From: Thiohalospira halophila DSM 15071
GTDB lineage: Bacteria > Pseudomonadota > Gammaproteobacteria > Thiohalospirales > Thiohalospiraceae
Reading direction: 5' to 3'
Assembly (NCBI RefSeq): GCF_900112605.1
Contig: NZ_FOMJ01000010.1
Location: 34,973 to 98,972 of the forward strand
DNA length: 64,000 bases
Both the position numbers and the translations under genes were made by a program. The notes under the pieces were generated by a model that did not search any database, was not told the DNA's origin, and saw nothing but the letters and a program-made list of their open reading frames with translations. Below, in pieces: positions 43,351 through 49,728 of this stretch (within the stretch, counting starts at the first letter, position 1; each line of letters opens with the position of its first letter).

Positions 43351-43908
43351 CTACTCGCCGGCGGCTACTCGCAGGGCGGCCGCCGCCTGGCGACCGTCGA
43401 TCTGCCCGTGGTGGGCCAGGCTCTGCGCTACGGCAAGCAACCCGGCCCGGTATTTGTGGATGGCGGCGAGGGCCAGCGCCTCGCCCCGCAGTCGAAGCCG
43501 GCGGCCCGCGGACTCGTCGGAGCCGGCCAGCTCGAAATCGACTAGCCGCTGGTCGTCGGCGCTGATACAGTCCGGCCACTGGCCGCCGGCCAGGTGACGC
43601 TCGGCCAGCGGGCCACCCAGCGCACCGGCGATCCGCGGCGCCGACGTGGTGAGGTTCGGCAGGTCGTACCGGCAGCGGCCGCCCTCGGCGTAAACCTCCC
43701 CGCCACGGAGCGTGGCCCCGTGAGCCCAGGCCACGGTGAGGTGGCCGGCCTCATGGACGGCAGCCCGCCACCGCTGCAGCCCCACGCCGGGAGGGGGCGG
43801 CGCCGGTCGCGGCGGCGGTCGGCGTTGCTCCAATTCCACACGGGCCTCGGCCCTCGCGCGTGCGCGCGCACGACTGGCGGTTGGCATGGTACTTGCACCT
43901 TGCTTCAT
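43351..43908 (-). CDS. M41-like zinc-peptidase-like protein (HEAGH)
   Basis: A 185-residue protein with an Arg/Ala-rich start and a proline-rich linker (about 1-42), followed by AAVHEAGHLTVAWAHG, where HEAGH is at about residues 52-56. Then come GALGGPLAERHLAGG (about 95-109) and SADDQRLVDF (about 116-125). The order HEAGH, GG-x-AE, D-D-x-x resembles the metalloprotease domain of FtsH (M41), in which a downstream Asp is the third zinc ligand. It has no AAA+ domain or membrane helix. A GGGAG lies 7 bases before the ATG. Peptidase activity is an inference. Confidence 0.68.
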   Translation of the reverse strand: MKQGASTMPTASRARARARAEARVELEQRRPPPRPAPPPPGVGLQRWRAAVHEAGHLTVAWAHGATLRGGEVYAEGGRCRYDLPNLTTSAPRIAGALGGPLAERHLAGGQWPDCISADDQRLVDFELAGSDESAGRRLRLRGEALALAAIHKYRAGLLAVAQSLAHHGQIDGRQAAAALRVAAGE

Positions 43909-43964
43909 GGGGTTTCTCCCGAAATATTCCCGGCAAGCGATCTAGATTGGGTGCCCGCCCTGCT

Positions 43965-44110
43965 CCGTCGCCTCCAGGTTGTCAACTTTTTTCCAGCTTC
44001 TCGCCGCGAAAAGTAATCCCCCGGCTATGCGTGTGTTAGCGGTCAGAATCGAGTTCCCGCGCCGTTCCGCCGCCGCCAGCCCCTGAACTTTTTTCCGACT
44101 TCTGCGCATC
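43965..44110 (-). repeat. Two imperfect direct copies of a ~60-bp segment
   Basis: Two segments ending near 43965 and 44050 on the minus strand share AGAAG-N2-GGAAAAAAGTT and a following similar GC-rich part. If translated in one frame they would read SRKKVQGLAAAERRGNS and SWKKVDNLEATEQGGHP. There is no clear ribosome site for a 98-codon frame spanning both, so no gene is called. The spacer between 43909 and 44143 otherwise shows nothing. Confidence 0.45.
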
Positions 44111-44143
44111 GAAGCGACCGCCGGGGGCTGGCGGTGGCGACGG

Positions 44144-44341
44144 TCAGCCGAAGCGCGGTGGCACCAACTTCGCCGCCTCCCAGGCTGCCCCCAGGTCGCC
44201 AGCTTCGGCGGCCCACAGGAGCGCGTCGGCAGCGGCAAGCGCCTTCACGGCGGCCGGGTACGGGTTCGGGCTGTCGGCTCCCTCGCTGCCTGCCATGATT
44301 TTTGCTGCTAATTCCACACGGAATTGCTGATCGTCGCTCAT
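44144..44341 (-). CDS. Small element-encoded protein, unknown function
   Basis: A 65-residue protein with a good GAGGAG ribosome site 8 bases upstream of the ATG. It is predicted to be two alanine-rich helices (about 5-20 and 29-58) and has no recognised domain. It lies after the replication protein on the same strand, 144 bases from its stop. Confidence 0.6.
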   Translation of the reverse strand: MSDDQQFRVELAAKIMAGSEGADSPNPYPAAVKALAAADALLWAAEAGDLGAAWEAAKLVPPRFG

Positions 44342-44485
44342 TTTTCTGTCTCCTCTGAAATTTCACAGTTTTGATGACTCGAATGACGGGTCTGACGCTT
44401 CGCCCATTTTTAGCCGTCATATGTATTAGGGATGGTTTCTCGCGGACGCCGAAAATATGTGCAAGCGTCAGACCCGTCAGGACCG

Positions 44486-46915
44486 TCATGGCCGCATGGC
44501 GTGACCATCCAGCCGGCGGGCATCCTCGGTCCTCCGAATGTGGAAACCGCGCTCCCTCAACGCTTGCCCGAACGCTCGCTGACTCCACGGCCGCTCGCCC
44601 CGCCGGGTGGTCCACGCGGTATGCGCCGCGTGCAGCTCGCCCACTGGGACTCCGGGGCCGGTCGGGTCAGCGGTCACCAGCTCGGTCAGGAACTGCCCCA
44701 GGGTGTCCTCCCCGGCCAGGTACTCCGCCGCGGCCGCGTGGACCCGCTCCGGCGCCTGGAGCCCGTCTCGATACCACGCGACCGCTCCCTCGATGGCCCA
44801 CCGCAGGATGGCCGGGAACTCCGCTCGCAGGATGGCCGGGAGGCCGGGGTCCTGTCGTTCCGGCGGCAGGCTCTGGTCGAAGGGGATCAGGTGCAGGCGC
44901 CGGGTGATGGCGGCGTCCACGGTCCCCAGGCTGGGCAGGTGGTTCCCCACGACCGTCAGCAGGCATTGCGGCCGGAACTCGAAGAAGTCTGACCGCATCC
45001 GCCGGGCGGCGATGGGGTCACCGCTCGAAAGATCCTTCACCAGGCTCGCGTTCCAGGAGCGCCCGGCCGGGATTTCACTCGTCACCGCCAGCCGGGCGCC
45101 GGCCAGGCTGGCGAGGTCGGTCGGGTGCCGCTGGCCACTGGTAAGCAGCAGCGCCTCGGCCGGCAGCCGGACGGCGTAATCCGCCAGCAACTCGAAAAGG
45201 GCATTGATCAGGGTAGACTTCCCGTCACCGCCCGGGCCGTGGATGAAGGCGACGGCGTGCTCGTCCACACGGCCGGTAAGCATGTAGCCGGCCAGCCGCT
45301 GCAGGTAGTCGGCCAGCTCCCGGTCGCCGCCGGTCGCCGTCTCCAGGAAGGCCAGCCAGCGGGCGGGCGTGGCGCCCGGCTCGGCTGGTGTGGCCGCCGT
45401 CAGCTTGGTCACACCATCGGCCGGTGTGGCCGCCCGCAGCTCGCCGCTCCGCAGGTCCACGACGCCGCCGGGTGTCCCCAGGAGGTCGGCGTCGGCGTCG
45501 AACTGATCGGGGCCGGCGGTCAGGTCGGGGTTGCTACGTGCCGTCGACTCCACGTTGGCCCTGCTCTGCGCCTGGCGGAGCTGACGGGATTCGCCCCTGG
45601 CCCACTTTTGCAGCTTCTCGCCGGCCTCCGGCTCCATCGTCGCCGCGCGGGTGGCGGCCCACCGCTCCAGGTCGGCGGCCACGGTGCGCAGAAAATCGCG
45701 GACCTCCGATAGGTGACGCAGGCGCTCGTCGGGCTTCCAGCGGCTCCCGGTCCAGAAGAGCCACCGCCCCCAGGCGGCGACGTAGCGGGCGCGGTCATTC
45801 CAGCCGCCGGCCGCACCCAGGGCGAGCGCGAGGCCGTCATGGGACAGGTCCGGCGTCCCCGGTTCGTCGGGATCGAATACCGCCCCACCCGTGGCCGCTG
45901 GCTCCACCCCGCCCCGCTGGTGGACCTCCGTCTGGCGCTCGCAGGCCCGGGCGATGGTGCGCGGGAGGTAATCGGCCCTCTCCCACTTCTCCCGGGCCAG
46001 CTCGGAGCGGCGCATCAACCGTTCCATCCGGCCTGTATCGCACCCGGTCCAAAAGGCGAGATGCTGGGCAAGAGCGGCGTCGGCGTGGCTGGCGTCGAAG
46101 GCTCGCCCCTGCTCCGGGTCGGGCCACTGGCGCCCCAGGGCGTCCTCGTCGCCGTGCCACAGGTCCGCGAAGGTCACACCGTGGCCGAATACGGCCCGGG
46201 CGCCGCCGGACTCGAGCGCAGCGGCCAGGAGGTCGTCGTCATCGGCGTGACCATCCCAGTCCGACCGCGGCCCCTCGTCGGGGACCTCGCCGCCGGTGCC
46301 GCCCGCAGGCGCGGGGAACAGGTCGTGGATCGTCTGGTACAGGGCGAGCGTCTGGTCGGCGTCCATCGAGCCCCGGGCGCCGCTTCCGGTCAGGGCGATG
46401 AAGCGGCCGCTGGTGTAGAGCTCCAACCCCTCGGCCACGTTCTTGCAGCCGTGGGCAGGCTCGGGGCCGGTATAGCTGCCGATGATGTGGAGCCCGTCGC
46501 CGGAGTAGCCGACCTCCACGTAGGCGCCGGCGAACCGTTGGCACAGCTCCACCGCCCGGGGGCTCCACTGGCCGTCGCGCAGGCAGTGGTCTAGGTCCAG
46601 CGCGAACAGCGGGTCCCCGGCGGTCAGTACCAGGGCGACCCCCAGGCCCCGGGCGGCGGCTTGCGCGTCGGCGGTCGCTCGGTCTACGTGGTGCGCGGGG
46701 TCGTGGGCGTTGACAGTCTCCCCCGTGTGCGGGGATACCGGGAACTTCTGCCACTTCTGGCGGCCGGCGTCCCATTCCGGCCGCCACAGGATGAAGGCGA
46801 CCTTGTTGACATTGCCGACAACGCGGGCGATATTGGGGGCGCTAGTGGTGAAATCTCGGCCCTCGCTCCCGGTGGCCGCCGGGGCGGGGGCTTTCTCGTT
46901 GAGGCCCTCCATCAT
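44486..46915 (-). CDS. PrimPol-SF3 helicase replication protein (P4 alpha-like)
   Basis: An 809-residue replication initiator. The N-terminal part (about 20-200) has the three archaeo-eukaryotic primase motifs: FALDLDHC (metal-binding D-x-D), GYSGDGLHI (S-x-H) and SGRFIALTG. The C-terminal half is a D5/phage-plasmid primase helicase, with Walker A GPGGDGKST (about 610) and downstream LTVVGNHLPSL (about 695), the SF3 sensor-like asparagine. A winged-helix-like end follows. The start at 46915 overlaps the alpA stop (ATGA), so the two are coupled. It should prime and unwind element DNA for autonomous replication. Confidence 0.9.
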   Translation of the reverse strand: MMEGLNEKAPAPAATGSEGRDFTTSAPNIARVVGNVNKVAFILWRPEWDAGRQKWQKFPVSPHTGETVNAHDPAHHVDRATADAQAAARGLGVALVLTAGDPLFALDLDHCLRDGQWSPRAVELCQRFAGAYVEVGYSGDGLHIIGSYTGPEPAHGCKNVAEGLELYTSGRFIALTGSGARGSMDADQTLALYQTIHDLFPAPAGGTGGEVPDEGPRSDWDGHADDDDLLAAALESGGARAVFGHGVTFADLWHGDEDALGRQWPDPEQGRAFDASHADAALAQHLAFWTGCDTGRMERLMRRSELAREKWERADYLPRTIARACERQTEVHQRGGVEPAATGGAVFDPDEPGTPDLSHDGLALALGAAGGWNDRARYVAAWGRWLFWTGSRWKPDERLRHLSEVRDFLRTVAADLERWAATRAATMEPEAGEKLQKWARGESRQLRQAQSRANVESTARSNPDLTAGPDQFDADADLLGTPGGVVDLRSGELRAATPADGVTKLTAATPAEPGATPARWLAFLETATGGDRELADYLQRLAGYMLTGRVDEHAVAFIHGPGGDGKSTLINALFELLADYAVRLPAEALLLTSGQRHPTDLASLAGARLAVTSEIPAGRSWNASLVKDLSSGDPIAARRMRSDFFEFRPQCLLTVVGNHLPSLGTVDAAITRRLHLIPFDQSLPPERQDPGLPAILRAEFPAILRWAIEGAVAWYRDGLQAPERVHAAAAEYLAGEDTLGQFLTELVTADPTGPGVPVGELHAAHTAWTTRRGERPWSQRAFGQALRERGFHIRRTEDARRLDGHAMRP

Positions 46916-47103
46916 TCCGCCCCGGCAGCGGCCGCGCGCTCGGCCAGCCACGCTTCGATGTCGCTCTCGCGCCAGCGGGAGCAATTGGGCGCCAGGCGGA
47001 TCGGTTGCGGGAAGTCGCCCCCGGCCGCCCACCGCCAGGGCGTGGTCCTGTGGACACCTAGGCGGGCGGCGAGGTCACGGTCAGTAAGAAATTGGTCGGT
47101 CAT
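46912..47103 (-). CDS. AlpA-family DNA-binding regulator/excisionase
   Basis: A 63-residue MerR-like winged helix-turn-helix of the AlpA family. It has the typical FLTDRDLAARLGVHRTTPWRW helix pair (about 5-25) and a FPQPIRLAPNCSRWRESDIEAWL end. AlpA-type proteins activate or repress integrase and assist excision. Its stop overlaps the start of the replication protein. A 14-bp palindrome lies 40 bases upstream. Confidence 0.9.
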   Translation of the reverse strand: MTDQFLTDRDLAARLGVHRTTPWRWAAGGDFPQPIRLAPNCSRWRESDIEAWLAERAAAAGAE

Positions 47104-47142
47104 CGTCTGCCCCGTTGCTTGGCTTTGCAGGGCAAACGATAG

Positions 47143-47156
47143 GGGGCGGCCGCCCC
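47143..47156. promoter_or_regulatory. 14-bp perfect palindrome upstream of the AlpA gene
   Basis: GGGGCGGCCGCCCC lies between the 169-residue gene and the AlpA gene, 40 bases before the AlpA start. It could be an operator in a promoter for alpA and the replication gene, or a hairpin ending the integrase transcript. Confidence 0.4.
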
Positions 47157-47182
47157 GTGATGTCAGGGAAACAAATCGGGGG

Positions 47183-47692
47183 TTACGTTACCCTGCGTCG
47201 GCACGGCGAACGCAGCGCGAGGTAGCGGCCGGGCTCGGCTTCCATCCGCCGCTTTACGCGCTGGTGGGCTTTCTTCACGGCGTCTTCGTGGCCGTCGTGA
47301 CCGTAGAGGACCCTCGACGCCGCCGCGTAGGCGTCATCCCACGCGTACCCCTCGACCGCCACGGCCTCGCGCACCGCCTCGAAGCGGTCCAGGTCCTCCA
47401 TGTCGTCGGCGTGCTGCCCTTCCCAGGGCTTGCGGCCACGCTGGCCGCGGCTCTCGTTGCGCCGGTCACGCTGCAGGCTCTCCGCCAACGGGCGCACGGC
47501 CCACCCCGGCAGCTCTCGGCCGGCGGCGTCGCATTGCTTCAGCGCGGCCTCCAGCGCCTCCTGGTGGCCGTCGTTGAAGGCCCGCCGGAACTTCTCCAGC
47601 CGCTCGGAGATCGCTTCCTCCCGCGTCCGCTGGTCTGTATACCACGGGTGCAGCGGGTCCAGCGGGTCGCCGTTCTCGTCGCAGCCGCTCAT
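47183..47692 (-). CDS. Integrase-linked protein, unknown function
   Basis: A 169-residue hydrophilic protein from the ATG at 47692, whose first bases overlap the integrase stop (ATGA). It is rich in Arg, Glu and Asp and has aromatic residues in LHPWYTDQ and GYAWDDAYAAASRVLYGHDG. It ends in a basic segment. No family was recognised. The coupling to the integrase suggests a role in recombination or its control. Confidence 0.7.
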   Translation of the reverse strand: MSGCDENGDPLDPLHPWYTDQRTREEAISERLEKFRRAFNDGHQEALEAALKQCDAAGRELPGWAVRPLAESLQRDRRNESRGQRGRKPWEGQHADDMEDLDRFEAVREAVAVEGYAWDDAYAAASRVLYGHDGHEDAVKKAHQRVKRRMEAEPGRYLALRSPCRRRVT

Positions 47693-48927
47693 GCCCGGCC
47701 CTCCCCGATGCTGGTCACCGTGGCCGCCTCCGGCTCGCCGTGGCGGCAGAAGTGCGCCCAATCGGCCATGAGCCGCGCCCGCTGGGGCAGCAGCTCGTCG
47801 CGGGCATAGGCGCTCCGCGTGGCGTCGCTGTTCACGTGGGCCAGGGCCAGCTCGGAAACCTCGTCCGCGAAGGTGGTACAGGACCGCGCCCAATCTTTCA
47901 GGCTCGACCGGAAGCCGTGCGGCGTGGCATCCACACCCATGCGCTTACAGACGGCGGAAATGGTGGCGTCCGAGAGCCCGCCGCCGCGCGATGTGGTGAA
48001 GACCAGATCGGACCCCTCGAACCTCGGCAGCGACTCCAGGAGCGCGACGGCATCGTCGGACAGCGGGACCCGATGCTCTTTCCCGGCCTTGATTCGGTCG
48101 GCTGGCACGGTCCAGACGCGGCCCGGCAGGTCGATCTCGCTCCATCGGGCGCCGCGGACTTCCCCGGAGCGGGCGGCCGTCAGGATCGCGAACTCCAGCG
48201 CCCGCGCCCCCATGCCCTCGCGCTGGCGTAGCGCCGCCATGAAGCCGGGAACCTCCTTCCACGGGAGCGCCCGGTGGTGCTGGACCTTGCGGATCTTGCG
48301 GGGCGCCGGCAGCGCGACCTCCAGATTGCCCGCCCACCGGGCCGGATTCTCGCCCTCCCGGTAGCCGGAGACGGTGGCCCACGTCAGGACCGTTTCGATC
48401 CGCTGACGAACCCGTGTGGCCGTCTCGGTCTTCGTGGACCAGATCGGCTCCAGCGCCTTGAGCACGTGGGGCAATTCGATTTCTGCAACGGAAATCGAAC
48501 CGAGTTCCGGGAACGCGTACCGCTCCAGGCTGATGATCCAGTCGCGCTGATGCTTCTCGTTGCGGAACTCCGCGGCCTTCGCCTCATGACACCGCCGGGC
48601 GGCCTCCTCGAAGGTCACGCGCTTGGCTTCCTCGGCCCGCCGGGCGTCTTCTGCGGCCCGCCGCGCGGCCAGCGGGTCCTCGCCCCGCCATATCTGTTCC
48701 TTGTACTCCCGCGCCCTCTCTCGAGCTTGCGCGAGCGTCACGTCAGGGAAGCCCCCTAGGCCGATGTTGTGCCGCTTGCCGCTCAACGTGGTGCGGAGCA
48801 CCCATTGGCGGCTGCCGGTCTCCTTCACACGGAGCACCAGCCCGGAGACACCCCCGACCGCGTGAAAGCCGGGCTTGGATAGCCGCTTGACCTCCACCGC
48901 CGACAGCTCTTTCGCAACCTTGGGCAT
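47689..48927 (-). CDS. Tyrosine recombinase integrase (P4-like)
   Basis: A 412-residue integrase with an N-terminal DUF4102 arm-binding domain (about 1-90, with GVSGLVLRVKETGSRQWVLR), a core-binding helical domain (about 100-200) and a tyrosine recombinase domain. Catalytic residues appear in LTAARSGEVRG (Arg), HGFRSSLKDW (His-x-x-Arg), LALAHVNSD (His) and SAYAR (Tyr). The start at 48927 has GGAGGGG 5-6 bases upstream. It would integrate the element at ssrA. Its promoter overlaps one of the repeated end motifs. Confidence 0.95.
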   Translation of the reverse strand: MPKVAKELSAVEVKRLSKPGFHAVGGVSGLVLRVKETGSRQWVLRTTLSGKRHNIGLGGFPDVTLAQARERAREYKEQIWRGEDPLAARRAAEDARRAEEAKRVTFEEAARRCHEAKAAEFRNEKHQRDWIISLERYAFPELGSISVAEIELPHVLKALEPIWSTKTETATRVRQRIETVLTWATVSGYREGENPARWAGNLEVALPAPRKIRKVQHHRALPWKEVPGFMAALRQREGMGARALEFAILTAARSGEVRGARWSEIDLPGRVWTVPADRIKAGKEHRVPLSDDAVALLESLPRFEGSDLVFTTSRGGGLSDATISAVCKRMGVDATPHGFRSSLKDWARSCTTFADEVSELALAHVNSDATRSAYARDELLPQRARLMADWAHFCRHGEPEAATVTSIGEGRA

Positions 48928-48945
48928 CCGCTCCCCTCCTCTGTG

Positions 48946-48966
48946 GATATGCCATTGGGTATACCA
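48946..48966 (+). repeat. Paired 9-bp motif, right end of element
   Basis: GATATGCCA (48946) and GGTATACCA (48958) have starts 12 bases apart, exactly as in the left-end pair at 41821 and 41833. The second copy overlaps the integrase -10 element. Confidence 0.55.
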
Positions 48967-48991
48967 TACCGCTTGACATGGGACGCGACAA
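48963..48991 (-). promoter_or_regulatory. Promoter of the integrase gene
   Basis: On the minus strand TTGTCG (48991-48986) and TATGGT (48968-48963) are 17 bases apart. The -10 lies within the repeated end motif, so a protein bound there would repress the integrase. Confidence 0.5.
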
Positions 48992-49082
48992 GGAGCAACG
49001 ATAAGCAACTAGGGAAGGCCGATAACTGCCGCCATATCAACGACGTATGGCTTACAGGGGCAACGGGGTGCAACGGGGCGAC

Positions 49083-49102
49083 GGTGGACGCCGCCTCCAC
49101 CA
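49083..49102 (+). repeat. attR core: inverted arms around a 7-bp overlap
   Basis: GGTGGA-CGCCGCC-TCCACC is a perfect pair of 6-bp inverted arms around 7 bases, the usual core architecture for a tyrosine integrase. Positions 49089-49102 repeat the last 14 bases of ssrA. Confidence 0.8.
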
Positions 49103-49113
49103 AACACCCTTCC

Positions 49114-49139
49114 AAAGCCGCCCTCGGGCGGCTTTTTTA
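49114..49139 (+). terminator. Original ssrA terminator, displaced by the element
   Basis: AAGCCGCC (49115-49122) pairs with GGCGGCTT (49127-49134) around CTCG and runs into six Ts. It lies 12 bases after the attR copy of the tmRNA end, where the ssrA terminator would be if the element were absent. Confidence 0.85.
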
Positions 49140-49168
49140 TTGCAAGGAATAAGGACATCCAGTAGAAA
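49140..49168 (+). promoter_or_regulatory. Weak candidate promoter of the polysaccharide cluster
   Basis: TTGCAA (49140-49145) and TAGAAA (49163-49168) are 17 bases apart, about 170 bases before the response-regulator gene. The match is weak. Confidence 0.25.
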
Positions 49169-49298
49169 TATTGCTGCCAGGGCTCGAGGCTCCGTGGCGA
49201 GAGCGGACGGTCGGATGACGAGCATGGAGTGCTTACCGACATCAGGAGGCCACAAGGGGAGTGCAGCCGCCAAGCGGTTGTCGGTCGCGGCAGAACAA

Positions 49299-49325
49299 CA
49301 GCGGGGGGTAATGCCCCGGCCGCTG
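49299..49325 (+). promoter_or_regulatory. Leader hairpin before the response-regulator gene
   Basis: CAGCGG/CCGCTG enclose GGGG/CCCC, ending 13 bases before the ATG and just ahead of the AGGA ribosome site. It may affect translation of the first cluster gene. Confidence 0.4.
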
Positions 49326-49338
49326 AAACCAGGAATCT

Positions 49339-49728
49339 ATGGAATTGGACAGTCGCATTCTGGTAGCGGAAGACGACGACCTGCTGGCGGAGCTTATCGA
49401 ATTCAAGCTTCAGGAAGCCGGATTCTCTGTGGAGCGGGTCAGCGACGGCGAGTCCGCCCTGGATAGCGTACAGAAGAGGACGCCCGATGCGCTGCTCCTG
49501 GACATCATGCTGCCCGGGATGGATGGCTTCGAGGTCCTGCGTACCCTGAAGACCAAATCCGCCCATCCGGACCTTCCGGTCATGGTCCTTACCGGCCGCG
49601 GCCTTGAACAGGACGTGGTCAGCGGACTGGACCTCGGGGCCAGCGATTACCTGGTCAAACCTTTCATGGTCAAGGAACTATTAACCCGGATCCAGAGACT
49701 TCTCGACAAGGACAAAACAGCCGGATGA
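49339..49728 (+). CDS. Receiver-only response regulator
   Basis: A 129-residue CheY-like receiver domain with no output domain. The acidic pocket is Asp12 and Asp13, the phospho-acceptor is Asp55 in LLLDIMLPGMDG, the switch Thr is residue 85 in VLTGRG, and the conserved Lys is residue 107 in YLVKPF. It overlaps the next gene by 4 bases (ATGA). No histidine kinase is nearby. It probably conveys a phosphorylation signal to the polysaccharide machinery encoded with it, by protein contact rather than by DNA binding. Confidence 0.93.
   Translation: MELDSRILVAEDDDLLAELIEFKLQEAGFSVERVSDGESALDSVQKRTPDALLLDIMLPGMDGFEVLRTLKTKSAHPDLPVMVLTGRGLEQDVVSGLDLGASDYLVKPFMVKELLTRIQRLLDKDKTAG

Larger units (their letters stand above)
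41779..49102. mobile_element. 7.3-kb integrative element in ssrA (satellite-like)
   Basis: The element is bounded by a 14-bp repeat of the tmRNA 3' end. It encodes, from the right, a tyrosine integrase, a 169-residue unknown, an AlpA-like regulator, a PrimPol-helicase replication protein, a 65-residue unknown, an HEAGH protein, a coiled-coil protein and a sigma region 4-like protein, all on the minus strand. One plus-strand gene lies at the left. No capsid, tail, terminase, conjugation or resistance gene was recognised. The content resembles P4-like phage satellites or minimal integrative elements. Confidence 0.88.
48928..49338. other. Gene-free interval: integrase promoter, attR, old ssrA terminator, response-regulator leader
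   Basis: This 411-base interval has no gene. It contains the paired end motif (48946-48966), the integrase promoter (48963-48991), two 10-bp tandem copies of CAACGGGGYG (49061-49080), the attR core (49083-49102), the stranded ssrA terminator (49114-49139), a weak possible promoter (49140-49168) and a leader hairpin (49299-49325) before the response-regulator gene. Confidence 0.7.

Noticed and set aside
43942..44238. 98-codon minus-strand frame spanning the duplicated segment
   Set aside because: It overlaps the preceding small gene, lacks a ribosome site, and its N-terminal half has shadow-type composition.
49061..49082. Tandem CAACGGGGYG copies resembling the tmRNA 5' end as a duplicated ssrA fragment
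   Set aside because: The similarity is about 13 bases only and lacks the rest of the tmRNA 5' domain, so it is better seen as a short tandem repeat next to attR.
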